Source of the DNA: Sediminibacterium sp.
GTDB taxonomy: Bacteria > Bacteroidota > Bacteroidia > B-17B0 > Aurantibacillaceae
Direction of reading: 5' to 3'
DNA length: 64,000 nt
Assembly (NCBI GenBank): GCA_030054095.1
Contig: JASGCO010000012.1
Location: 44,475 to 108,474 of the forward strand
Each line of letters opens with the position of its first letter. Position 1 is the first letter of the stretch. A program made the translations under genes and the position numbers. Shown piece by piece: positions 26,858-35,709 of the stretch. Under the pieces are notes generated by a model that saw only the letters and a program-made list of their open reading frames with translations, searched no databases and was not told the DNA's origin.

Positions 26858-27031
26858 TTACTTTATAATATGGAAACACAACATGAGTGAACAAATCTCA
26901 GGCAAAAGAACACCGTTTACGAAAACCGGAACATCCAACCTGACCTCCCCTGTTCGTGCGTTCACAATTACCAAATATCCGTTTATCAAACCAATACCAG
27001 TAAATAGGTCGTTTATGATTTTCCATACCAT
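26858..27031 (-). CDS. possible small protein (57 aa)
   Basis: A short frame from ATG 27031 ends three bases before the start of the pseudoprotease gene. It contains a hydrophobic run (INDLFTGIGLINGYLVIVNA) and ends with Cys/His-containing MLCFHIIK. A TTG-initiated extension to 27127 is possible. I recognise nothing in it. The tight spacing to the next gene is the main argument that it is translated. Confidence 0.25.
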   Translation of the reverse strand: MVWKIINDLFTGIGLINGYLVIVNARTGEVRLDVPVFVNGVLLPEICSLMLCFHIIK

Positions 27032-27640
27032 CGTCTTTTGTACACACAATGTTAAAAGCAAAACAGCCGGATTACAACTACCATATTTGATAGTTTTATC
27101 AAAAAGAAGATGAAGATTAAAGCTCAATAGTTAGTAGGCATACAGCTAAAAATGCAAAAAATCCCGAACTCGCTTTTCTGGAACTAATCGGGTATGTTAA
27201 TAGCATTCTCACATGGGCATTTTACGTAAAATATAGTATTTGTGCATTACCCGTTCGTCAAAATAGTATCATCTATACTGGTAAAAGCGGTATGAGCGTA
27301 AAATGATCGCCACTATATTGTATATTGGAAACGTTCACCACACTGGCAACGATAACCGTAGGTTTGACTGTAACAAACGTTTCAACAAAGGATAGAAACA
27401 GTTACTTCTCTTAAAAACCTTCCTTTTAGAACAGAGGTACTACTTAAACTATCCTGATAGAACAAACTAATATGTAGCACAAGTAGCATTTCTTTAAATT
27501 CCGGCCTTGTTGACTGACCGCATTTTGTATCCTCCTTCATTCAATTTCCGGCTATAGTGTTTTAGAAACCAAAGTTTCCCTGTATATGTATATTTGTCAA
27601 TGTAAAACCGTCCAGACAATACTTATACTCTACCCGCCTA
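27032..27640. other. gene-free stretch
   Basis: About 600 bases without a convincing coding region on either strand. It lies downstream of the GT4 gene and upstream of the metalloprotease set, so it probably contains the promoter for the latter. I see no RNA gene and no obvious terminator hairpin. It may include decayed coding sequence. Confidence 0.5.
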
Positions 27641-29980
27641 CTACAATTGATTTATTTGCCACTCCATATCCTGATGCTTCAATCGCATTTTTTGCCTTTC
27701 AATAGAAATTCTTGCCATAAGGTAACTAACTGCTGATTCTGATCCCTGATTCAGATTTATGTAGTCGTCTTCCAGTCCGTCATAACAGCCTCCGGTAGAT
27801 CGGTTATACATGATTCTTTTTAGATGATTTCTGCCAAGAAACCATTCAAAGGCAATATTTAGTTTTTTTATATACTCCTCATTCCCTAACGCCATGTAAA
27901 ATGTTTCCAATGCAATTATGGTATAAGCAACATCTATCGGCTGTTCTCCCCCTTTAACTACCTTGTTATTTTCTTCTCCCTTATGTAGCCAACTTTTATT
28001 AGGAATTAATTTCAACATATCGTTACGATAGGTTCTCGATAACAAAAAATTGAATGTAATAATTGCTGTTTCTTTATAGAGCTTTACCCCTGAGTCTAAC
28101 CAAGCGTATAGCAGAGCTTCGGGAAGTACACTGTTACCATAGGTAAGATAACATTCGAACCATTGCCAGTTAAGGCTTGACTCATGTTTATACATTTCAA
28201 CGAGTCGATTGCTATATAATCTGATCAAAAGACTTAACCTATCAGATCGTTTTACTGTATTAGCGAAATAGAGCCCCTTGATAATGAAGGCCATTGATCT
28301 TGTGGAATGTATCTGGGGTAAATTATTTAAACTGGCTTCAAGTATCTTTTCCGCTTTTCCGCTTAATATTTCGGGCAGCAGTTTGTTAAGCGATAGCAGA
28401 TATCCCAACGCCCATATTGCTCTTCCGCCTGAGTCTGCAAGGTTAACCATTTCATTTTGCGAAGTAAAACACCTTTGTTGATTAACGTAATTTTTAAATC
28501 TGCCATGTTGATCCTGACAATAAATGATAAAATCCAGATAAGTATTAATATAATTTATGTCACTTTTTTCTCCGGTTAAAGCATAGTGCTGGCACATGGC
28601 AATCAAGGCGCGTGCGTTATCATCTAATGTGTAGCCAGAATCAATGTCCGGATGGTTGAGTTTACTGAATTGTACGATTCCATATTCCTTTGTCAGATTT
28701 TTGATGTGCGTGAGATTAAATGCAGGAATACGGTAGTGTAAATCTGCAATAGTTTTGCTCAATTTTCTAAAAAGATTCGCATGTGCAATAGCGGAGTTTT
28801 GCCATGCAGTTGATGCCATGTAATGTTGTGCGTTATTACTGATTTGATTCCTGAGTTTTTTATCTTTAAGCAATCTATTTACTGTTTGCGCTAATTGCCC
28901 AGAATTACCAAATCCTATACTAACAGCCGCTTGTTTTTTAATTGCGTCAAGGGCATGAGCAATAGGCGTTGTAACTACCGTACAACCGCAGTTAAGAGCA
29001 TAGGAAAACGTACCACTAACGGCTTGTTGCGGATTTTTTGAAGTAAACAAATAGATGTCGGTAAGTTGCAAATAATCCAAAAGTACAGGTAGTGCTACAA
29101 ACTGATTAATAAACTGGACGTGGTTGTTTAATCCGAGTGTTTCCACTTTCTTTTCCAGCATATGGCGATATTGTTCCTGTTCTTGTTTTAAAACGCCAGG
29201 GTGAGTTTTCCCGATAATCAGAAATAGAACATTACTATTATTTAGAACAATATCCGGCAAGGCATCTAAAGTAGTTTCTATACTTTTACCAGAACTCAGT
29301 AAACCAAATGTGGACAACACCAGTTTATTGGACAGGTTATATTTTTGCTTAAGTAGTGTTTTATCTTCATAGGTGACCAAATGCGTGCCATGTGGAATAA
29401 CAGTGATTTTAGACTCTGGAACTCCGTAATCACTCATTAAAATTTGTTTGGATGCGTCCGTTAAGACCAGTATTCCTTTGACGGCGCCGGCTAATTCAAG
29501 AACATGACGTTTGAGGGAATCGGCTGGTTGAGGCAATACTGTGTGAAACGTAAGAATAACTGGTTTATTTATGGACATCACAAATTGCTCGAATACCTCT
29601 GTCTGATTGGCAAAAATCCCAAATTCGTGTTGAATAATTATCAGGCTTATATCCTTATTGCTGTTTGTTGCTAATGTCAAATTTGTGTAAGAAAGCGGAT
29701 CATCTGCATTAAGAAGGTATTTGACATCCGGAGGAGGCGAATATCTATTGTGCATTGTTCCAATAGAACAGATCGAGATTCGGAAAGAATCTACAAAAGT
29801 ACTGTTAAGAGCATTTATAAGGTCTTGAGAGTAATTAGCTATGCCGCATTCTCTCGGAGGGTAGGTAGTAACAATAAGTATTTCCGGTAATTGGCATTCT
29901 ACGGTAGAAGAAGATGTTCGGTTAACCTTCCAATTGGGAAAAGGTAATTGATTACCTGACATTTTAATGTTTAAATTCAT
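27641..29980 (-). CDS. GT4 glycosyltransferase fused to helical C-terminal domain
   Basis: About 779 residues. The N-terminal part (to about 400) is a group 1 (GT4, GT-B fold) glycosyltransferase: ILIVTTYPPRECGIANYS, VIPHGTHLVTY, and a UDP/GDP-sugar-site region AVSGTFSYALNCGCTVVTT. The C-terminal part (about 420-779) is helical with an (alpha/alpha)-barrel look (SGYTLDDNARALIAMC, NLADSGGRAIWALGYLL, NWQWFECYLTYGN), perhaps a glycosidase- or epimerase-like barrel. No membrane segment, so cytosolic. I chose ATG 29980, which overlaps the upstream GH130 gene by 17 bases; ATG 29962 is possible. The pairing with GH130 suggests both act on the same mannoside or related glycan. Confidence 0.82.
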   Translation of the reverse strand: MNLNIKMSGNQLPFPNWKVNRTSSSTVECQLPEILIVTTYPPRECGIANYSQDLINALNSTFVDSFRISICSIGTMHNRYSPPPDVKYLLNADDPLSYTNLTLATNSNKDISLIIIQHEFGIFANQTEVFEQFVMSINKPVILTFHTVLPQPADSLKRHVLELAGAVKGILVLTDASKQILMSDYGVPESKITVIPHGTHLVTYEDKTLLKQKYNLSNKLVLSTFGLLSSGKSIETTLDALPDIVLNNSNVLFLIIGKTHPGVLKQEQEQYRHMLEKKVETLGLNNHVQFINQFVALPVLLDYLQLTDIYLFTSKNPQQAVSGTFSYALNCGCTVVTTPIAHALDAIKKQAAVSIGFGNSGQLAQTVNRLLKDKKLRNQISNNAQHYMASTAWQNSAIAHANLFRKLSKTIADLHYRIPAFNLTHIKNLTKEYGIVQFSKLNHPDIDSGYTLDDNARALIAMCQHYALTGEKSDINYINTYLDFIIYCQDQHGRFKNYVNQQRCFTSQNEMVNLADSGGRAIWALGYLLSLNKLLPEILSGKAEKILEASLNNLPQIHSTRSMAFIIKGLYFANTVKRSDRLSLLIRLYSNRLVEMYKHESSLNWQWFECYLTYGNSVLPEALLYAWLDSGVKLYKETAIITFNFLLSRTYRNDMLKLIPNKSWLHKGEENNKVVKGGEQPIDVAYTIIALETFYMALGNEEYIKKLNIAFEWFLGRNHLKRIMYNRSTGGCYDGLEDDYINLNQGSESAVSYLMARISIERQKMRLKHQDMEWQINQL

Positions 29981-31010
29981 AAGGAACAGGATTAATGAGT
30001 AATTCGTGCAGAAGCTGGGAAAGATCAAGACTAGCAACGGCTATACAGTTGTCGGCGGCACCATAGTAAATGTAAAGCCGGTCATCGAAAACGGCTGTGG
30101 CCGTTGGAAAGCAAACATTATTAACCAACCCGTTCAGCTCCCAAACTGTTTCGGGTTTAAAAAGCGGATAAGGCAATCTCGCCAATTCTCTGGAGGGATT
30201 ATTCAGATCAAGCAAGGATGCACAGGCACAGTAAATGTTACCATTGACAGAACCAGAAACACCGTGATAAATAAGTATCCAGCCATATTTAGTTTCTAAA
30301 GGTACGCAACCACCGCCAATGTAACTTGACTCGTGTCCGAATTTTGGAGTGAGTAAGATTTGACTTTTCAATTTACTGAGGTAGTTCATCCAAAAGAGTT
30401 CCGTTAATTCTGACAAGTTCGTTACTGAAACAATTTGTATATCCGGTTTAAAACGATGGAGAAGAAACAATTTTCCATTTATACGACGTGGAAATAAAAT
30501 TAGATTTTTATCCCACATCAATACAGGTTTTTGTTCAAATAAGTATGGTCCGTGATAATTATTATGCCGGGCATAACGCTCCTGCATTTCTATCGAAAGT
30601 GTCAATAAACTGAATTGATAGTAGGGTATTGCGGGAACAATAATACCTAGTTTTTTCCATGTAACTAAATCAGAAGATATGGCCATTGCACCCAAAGCAT
30701 TAATGCCATCATAAGCCGCGTAAGTAAGATAATAAAGTCCGTCAATTTTAACTAGTCGCGGATCCTCCAGTCCTTCGGACTCATATTCAAATTCATTAAA
30801 AATGACTGGAACTTTACTGCGTACATTAACTTTCAGGGGACCTTTTAATTTACAGTAACCTATTACAGATTTGTAATTAGAACCGATAGCTCTGTAAAAA
30901 AGATGGACATTTTTTCCCTCCTGAAACACTCCTGGATTCAAAACAGCTATGTTCTCGAACAAGGAAACTGTTTTCCTAAGTAAAACCCCTTCCTTTTTTA
31001 CGTTAATCAT
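29964..31010 (-). CDS. GH130 family beta-mannoside phosphorylase-like enzyme
   Basis: A 348-residue five-bladed beta-propeller of the GH130 type, whose known members phosphorolyse beta-1,4- or beta-1,2-mannosides or hydrolyse them. Visible hallmarks: FENIAVLNPGVFQ, VHLFYRAIG, ESEGLEDPRLVKIDGLYYLTY (catalytic-acid region) and VPLETKYGWILIYHGV. No signal peptide, so cytosolic. The stop overlaps the start of the GT4 fusion gene, so they form an operon. The combination may build and recycle an intracellular mannan-type reserve or stress glycan. That role is inference. 154 bases separate it from the stress-type gene upstream. Confidence 0.87.
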   Translation of the reverse strand: MINVKKEGVLLRKTVSLFENIAVLNPGVFQEGKNVHLFYRAIGSNYKSVIGYCKLKGPLKVNVRSKVPVIFNEFEYESEGLEDPRLVKIDGLYYLTYAAYDGINALGAMAISSDLVTWKKLGIIVPAIPYYQFSLLTLSIEMQERYARHNNYHGPYLFEQKPVLMWDKNLILFPRRINGKLFLLHRFKPDIQIVSVTNLSELTELFWMNYLSKLKSQILLTPKFGHESSYIGGGCVPLETKYGWILIYHGVSGSVNGNIYCACASLLDLNNPSRELARLPYPLFKPETVWELNGLVNNVCFPTATAVFDDRLYIYYGAADNCIAVASLDLSQLLHELLINPVPYEFKH

Positions 31011-31164
31011 CTTTATCGATATTTATGTTCATTATCAGGCAATATAGTTCCATTATAATATGTGAAGTCCATTATCAACTGACAACGCAATTTATTTGTT
31101 GGATAGTAAATAGAAAGCGGTTTGTAGTATCGGATTATTTTATACTACTAAAAGTCAAAGAAAT

Positions 31165-31551
31165 TCAGATATAACTGATAAAATAATCTCTGACAAATAT
31201 ATGTTGCTGATTTTCATCTATTTTATCAGATTCTTTAAGCGAAATATAGATGTTAGAAAAATCATTATCCGATTTAAGAAGATTAAACAACTCTGTTTTA
31301 GCGGTGGTAGGTCCAAAGAGTAATACATGATCATAATTCCTGATAGCATCTCCGATTCTATTATAATATTTCCTCTGACTATGTTGCTCTTTATTATGCA
31401 TTAGTTGCTCACTTTTATAAATGCTGCTTTTTTTTACTTTATGGGTAAATGAGGAAGTTATTGTTCTCACCTCTTTGCCTTCAGGAGAGTATTCAATCAG
31501 ACGGGCACTATAGTGATCCATATAAACGCCAAGTCCCTTTGTTGCTGTCAT
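31165..31551 (-). CDS. small protein resembling bacterial eRF1-like/host-attachment family
   Basis: A 128-residue protein. The segments GLGVYMDHYSARLIEY, EQLMHNKEQHSQRKYYN and DHVLLFGPTTAKTELFN match a conserved family in Bacteroidota that I relate, from memory, to the BaeRF/host-attachment proteins, eRF1-like domains thought to act at ribosomes under stress. No signal peptide. It lies in a cluster of small minus-strand genes upstream of the AraC regulator gene, consistent with a stress-response set. Length normal for the short family. Confidence 0.65.
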   Translation of the reverse strand: MTATKGLGVYMDHYSARLIEYSPEGKEVRTITSSFTHKVKKSSIYKSEQLMHNKEQHSQRKYYNRIGDAIRNYDHVLLFGPTTAKTELFNLLKSDNDFSNIYISLKESDKIDENQQHIFVRDYFISYI

Positions 31552-31646
31552 ATTTAATAAGAGTTTAAGGAATTAAACACACATGAAAGAATCATCCAGA
31601 GACATTCAAAACCTAACTATTTCTTTCATGCGTGAATCAAAATAGT

Positions 31647-31898
31647 TTAATCTTTGGGATTTAATGCGTGATACTTAGCGTCTGTCCGTTGAATGTCATT
31701 CGCAATTGCAGTATGGCCGAGAGCTTTAAGTGTGGCCTGAGAGGCTTTTTCAAGTTGTCCATCTTCATGGTGTTTTGCAGCTTCCAAATGATGTCTGGCG
31801 GCAATTTCAAGGTGAGCTGCGGTCTTTCTGTGATTGGCAACATTCTTCGCTTCTTCGTTTCTAAGCGCATCTGCGCTTGGTTTTTCATTTATTACCAT
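31647..31898 (-). CDS. conserved His/Ala-rich small protein
   Basis: An 83-residue helical protein rich in Ala, His, Lys and Glu (HLEIAARHHLEAAKHHEDG), typical of small stress-inducible proteins found in Chitinophagia and Sphingobacteriia. It has amphipathic helices and no signal peptide. The start ATG is at 31898. The function is unknown; the many His could bind metal. Separate from its neighbours by about 100-180 bp, so it may have its own promoter. Confidence 0.65.
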   Translation of the reverse strand: MVINEKPSADALRNEEAKNVANHRKTAAHLEIAARHHLEAAKHHEDGQLEKASQATLKALGHTAIANDIQRTDAKYHALNPKD

Positions 31899-32077
31899 GA
31901 GTTAATTTATTTAATTGTGAAGAAATTTCCACATAGTAAAATTACCTTACTTCTTATAAAAATATATTATACAAGTTTTTAAATAGCTTGCATATTTCAC
32001 TTATTACTCGTGTTGCACAAAGTGATTCAGTTAAAAAATTTTATTTAGTTATTTACTAAAAAAATTGAGATTAGATT

Positions 32078-32263
32078 TCATCTCTCATACTGAAGATTTT
32101 CATTGTCTGTAATTTCCCTTTCAAAATAAACCAGATCTTTTGATTCAGGAGAATTATCTATCCTGCAATAGTATATTTTGTCAACGTAGCGTCTTATTAT
32201 TAGTTTAATTGCGGGATTGTTTATCGCATAAACATAAGCCCCAACTTTAAATTTGTTTTCCAT
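32078..32263 (-). CDS. conserved small protein (MENKFKVGAYV family)
   Basis: About 61 residues starting at ATG 32263 (MENKFKVGAYVYAINNP). Two earlier in-frame starts exist (to 32305), but the shorter form matches homologues that I recall beginning MENKFK. The core RRYVDKIYYCRI followed by DLVYFERE is typical of a family of unknown function widespread in the phylum. Likely a small beta-barrel, perhaps nucleic-acid binding. Part of the stress-type gene set. Confidence 0.6.
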   Translation of the reverse strand: MENKFKVGAYVYAINNPAIKLIIRRYVDKIYYCRIDNSPESKDLVYFEREITDNENLQYER

Positions 32264-32662
32264 AGTTTCGATGTTTTTTTCACACATTTGTTTAGTCCCT
32301 TTCAAGTTTCGTTGAGTTTGTAATTCTGAATTGGTGTTTGAATAATGGAATGAATGTTATTTACAAGTATGCGTTTTTACTTTTCATTGCTTTATTAAAA
32401 CTAAAATAGGCTTCTTTTCATATTTCCGTTAAAACGCTAAGATGAATGCGTTAAAATGAAAAAGTGTTTAAGATAATACCATTCCAATTTGCTCCAATCC
32501 GGTAATTCAACGTTAAATTATTAACGGCCAAATCATTTCTCTTTATATTACTTCGTATAAAACTTTCATAATTCACAGATTCTTGATGTTTCAATAGATT
32601 GATGTTCAAAAGTGTCATCTGTGGTTGTGTTGAATTATTTCATATTTTTTTTTAATTTTATC

Positions 32663-32731
32663 ATATACCATTACCTTAACGATCAAAAAATTTTTCAACC
32701 AATAATTAATGCTTTCTGAATAATGGTATAT
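32663..32731. promoter_or_regulatory. 11-bp inverted repeat upstream of AraC gene
   Basis: ATATACCATTA (32663-32673) and TAATGGTATAT (32721-32731) are exact reverse complements 47 bp apart, in the 510-bp gene-free stretch before the AraC gene. The right half lies about 43 bp before the regulator's start codon. A dimeric regulator could bridge the halves. The rest of the stretch (32264-32662) is AT-rich and holds no gene I can see. Confidence 0.4.
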
Positions 32732-32773
32732 AATATTTTAGTCCTTTTCTTTAGTTAAAAATTGATTTAAAAC

Positions 32774-33334
32774 TTGAAATTGTATATCAAATATATGGTG
32801 AGCCTGCGTTGCAAACTTTTAGTAAAAGAAGAGTTGGAAAAGCTCAATTTGCATTGTACAGAACTTGATTTAGGTATAGCTGTAATTCAGGAAACACTAA
32901 CCAAAGCAATGTGGCAGATGTTAAAAGAAAATCTTCTTAGATCAGGGCTTGAATTATTAGATGATAAAAAGGCAATATTGATTGAGCGGATTAAAAATGT
33001 TATAATAGAAATGATTCATTATTCTGACGAATTACCTAAAGTAAACTACTCCGATTATATCAGTCAAAAATTAAATTATGACTACACTTATTTATCTAAT
33101 ATTTTTACGGAAACAAAAGGGATTACCATTCAACAGTTTATAATCAATAATAAAATTGAACGTGTAAAAGAATTATTGCTATATGATGAGTTAAGCCTCA
33201 CAGAAATATCTTATAAATTGCATTATAGCAGTGTTCCGCATTTGTCAACTCAATTTAAAAAAGTTACTGGTCTTACCCCTAGTTTTTATAAAAAACTTAA
33301 ACAGAAGCGTAAAATCAATCTGGAGGACCTATAA
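32774..33334 (+). CDS. AraC family transcriptional regulator
   Basis: A 186-residue regulator whose C-terminal ~100 residues form the AraC/XylS double helix-turn-helix: YLSNIFTETKGITIQQF, ELSLTEISYKLHYSSVPHLS and TQFKKVTGLTPSFYKKL. The short N-terminus (KLYIKYMVSLRCKLLVKEEL) is highly conserved in a Bacteroidota subgroup. I keep the TTG start at 32774 because the conserved block begins immediately; an ATG seven codons later is the alternative. An inverted repeat precedes it. It probably controls the small stress-type genes divergently transcribed on its left; that is inference. Confidence 0.85.
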   Translation: MKLYIKYMVSLRCKLLVKEELEKLNLHCTELDLGIAVIQETLTKAMWQMLKENLLRSGLELLDDKKAILIERIKNVIIEMIHYSDELPKVNYSDYISQKLNYDYTYLSNIFTETKGITIQQFIINNKIERVKELLLYDELSLTEISYKLHYSSVPHLSTQFKKVTGLTPSFYKKLKQKRKINLEDL

Positions 33335-33378
33335 CGACTTTTGGAGTGCTATCATCTGATATAGTATGATTATAGGTT

Positions 33379-34488
33379 TTATTCTGCTACGAAATTAGAT
33401 GTTCTTGAATTCAGATAGTTGTTATCGATGGCGAGCAAAGGCGCAAAGTTAGCAAAGGGGGAAGTTGGAGGTGATCTATTCTCAACTAAGTTCGGCCCCC
33501 CTATCCAGGAAGCCACAACAACCGATGGCAAACACACCTCCGTGTCAGCAAGTGGCCCGGTAAGCAGTTGTTCCCAGCGGCACTGAAGTGACTGAATATC
33601 CGACACTATCTGGGTTACCAATAAAGCCAACTCTTCTTCCCGGTTAGCCTTGGCGTAGATCTTTCGGATCGTCAGAATATTGGGAGCACCGCAACTCACA
33701 TCTAGTTCATAATCCACGCAATCATCAACATACCCTATTGTTCTTCCAAACTTATAGAACCAACGTGTTTGCAACATCATCTCTTTCCTGCTCAAATTAA
33801 CTGTTATCCATGCGGGAACAGCCATCACTAAAAAAGGCAGTACCGATTTACGCACCCATTGCACCTCGGTTACGCGATCCGGCATTACCAGTGTTTGCTT
33901 TTCGGCCAGATACATTTTCCGGATCAGGTTATAAAACGGGGTTAAATCATTGTTTTCCCCCACTATCTCCCGGATATAGGCAAAATACTCTTTTATCAGG
34001 CTTAACAAAAACCGCTGATCCGCTCCGGCAGTACACAACAGCACCAAACGCTTTACTTTACCCAATTTCCCCGCTGTATGATTAAACAGTACATGTTCCA
34101 GAAGCGTATCCTTTTTTAAAATCCCTGAATCTGCCATAAAATCGAAAAGGGTTACAATCAGGTTGGCCATTGCTCCGCCATGCGTCAACGCTTTCCGTTT
34201 TTCACCGGTAAAGGCAAATGGCTTTATAAAATAATCGGTCAGTACCATTCCAAAACCTGAAATACGTATCAAATCGCCTTCTTTAATGACCCATTTGCCA
34301 CTTACAATCTTCTTTAAAACATAGTTTCCGGGTCGGGTTTGTTTAAAGGTGTTCCAAAACTGCTCTCCCGTTTTGTTTACATGCGATATGGATCTTATAT
34401 ACGTGTCATAATCCGGCATACATCCTGCACGCTGCAATTCTTTCCGCAAATGTGTAACCAAATCAAAGGTTAACGCTCCCTTTTCCAT
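33379..34488 (-). CDS. class I isoprenoid/terpene synthase-like enzyme
   Basis: A 369-residue helical protein with no signal. It shows two Asp motifs placed as in class I isoprenoid synthases: VTLFDFMADSG (D116, D120) and IGYVDDCVDYELD (D255, D256, D259), with a helix carrying Lys/Arg between. This pattern fits trans-prenyltransferase, squalene/phytoene-synthase-like or terpene-synthase folds; the first motif is weaker than a canonical DDxxD. Six bases downstream of a class II cyclase-like gene and surely co-transcribed. The last ~38 residues after SWIGG look atypical and follow a six-G run, where a one-base change would end the protein earlier. The product is unknown. Confidence 0.6.
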   Translation of the reverse strand: MEKGALTFDLVTHLRKELQRAGCMPDYDTYIRSISHVNKTGEQFWNTFKQTRPGNYVLKKIVSGKWVIKEGDLIRISGFGMVLTDYFIKPFAFTGEKRKALTHGGAMANLIVTLFDFMADSGILKKDTLLEHVLFNHTAGKLGKVKRLVLLCTAGADQRFLLSLIKEYFAYIREIVGENNDLTPFYNLIRKMYLAEKQTLVMPDRVTEVQWVRKSVLPFLVMAVPAWITVNLSRKEMMLQTRWFYKFGRTIGYVDDCVDYELDVSCGAPNILTIRKIYAKANREEELALLVTQIVSDIQSLQCRWEQLLTGPLADTEVCLPSVVVASWIGGPNLVENRSPPTSPFANFAPLLAIDNNYLNSRTSNFVAE

Positions 34489-34494
34489 CCGCTG

Positions 34495-35502
34495 TTATTC
34501 TTCTGTTTTAAAAATATCCTGTAAAGCACCAAGCGCCCTAAAAACGGTTGTAGTCGTAAAAATCCGTCCGTAATCACGCTGATAACTGCCGCCTCCGCCA
34601 CTATTTTCAACCCATTGCGTATAATTTCCGGGAACGGTTACAAAGGGGGGCGGTATTCTTAAAAAAGCGGAAGCCTCCCAGCTGCCATCCGGAAGTTGCG
34701 ATGCAGCCAGATAATCAACTATCTTTTTTAGCTTTTCGCTATCTGGTTCTGTCTGACTCAACCTAACCCATATACTTAACGCGGCACGAAAGGGTGTAAG
34801 TGGTATGTTTGCCTGTTCTAACCACTGTAACGCCCGTTCACAGGCCTCCTGTTCTACGCGCCCTTTTCCATTTAAGGCTTCGGTTGCCAGCGCGGTTGCA
34901 TATACATCATCTGTCCACCAGTACGATTCCCAGTATCCCTGCGGTTGCTGCCGCGACAAGAGAAAGTGAAGCAGGTCATTTTGTTTTTTGCCTTTATACC
35001 CGGCAAAAGCGGCTGTAACACACGTATGCGCCATACACCACCCCTCAAAACTAACAGGACTACGGTTTAACTTTGTGTATAAGCGAATAGCCTTAGAGTT
35101 GTAATAAGTGTGTACACCGCCCGCTTTATCAATATGCGCTTCCATAAATTGCAGTGCCCTGCGTAAACGCCAGTTCTGTTTTACGGAGAAGTGTTGCGCT
35201 GCCATAAGTGTCCAACCAGTAGAATCTGCATCAGGTGGCACTTTCCCGTTATACCCCCAGCCCGCCAGCCAAAACCGCTTCCATTGCAATTTCTTGAATA
35301 CACTATAAGCATCGTTTCTGGCTGTCTCACTGCTGTATTGCGCCAGGGCATTCACCACATAAGCACTTACCCATTCGTTACTGGCACCGGCCAGTGTTTT
35401 AAAATCGCACCAATACCCATCCTTTCCTTTACTATTCAGCAAAAAACACTCTGCTTTTGCCATACGCTCTTCCAGCAGGGATTTATAATGTGGTGTGGTC
35501 AT
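34495..35502 (-). CDS. class II terpene cyclase-like (squalene-hopene cyclase repeat) protein
   Basis: About 335 residues from ATG 35502 (a GTG nine codons earlier is also possible). It contains prenyltransferase/squalene-oxidase-type repeats: DGYWCDFKTLAGASNEW, WWTDDVYATALATEAL and SQLPDGSWEASAFL. The KVPPDADSTGWTL at residues 88-100 lies where class II cyclases have DxDD (here DADS), so protonation-initiated cyclisation is plausible but the third acid is changed. It is half the length of a squalene-hopene cyclase, so probably a single alpha-barrel domain. The following gene is a class I-like synthase, a classic pairing for diterpene-type biosynthesis. Substrate unknown. Confidence 0.65.
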   Translation of the reverse strand: MTTPHYKSLLEERMAKAECFLLNSKGKDGYWCDFKTLAGASNEWVSAYVVNALAQYSSETARNDAYSVFKKLQWKRFWLAGWGYNGKVPPDADSTGWTLMAAQHFSVKQNWRLRRALQFMEAHIDKAGGVHTYYNSKAIRLYTKLNRSPVSFEGWCMAHTCVTAAFAGYKGKKQNDLLHFLLSRQQPQGYWESYWWTDDVYATALATEALNGKGRVEQEACERALQWLEQANIPLTPFRAALSIWVRLSQTEPDSEKLKKIVDYLAASQLPDGSWEASAFLRIPPPFVTVPGNYTQWVENSGGGGSYQRDYGRIFTTTTVFRALGALQDIFKTEE

Positions 35503-35709
35503 TTTTGAAGAAACTGTGTAATTATTCACAAAATACCTGTTATTTATTAAATCCGCAAACAGGCAGACAACCGCGTCTGGTTATGATATAAAACAGGATA
35601 GTAACCAGTCAAAAACAGGGTGTTTTTTGCTAAAAAAGACTTGCCTTTTATTTAATGATTAACTTTAAAAAAAATCGTATCTTCACTCTCCTTTTTTAAA
35701 AGGCTGAAA

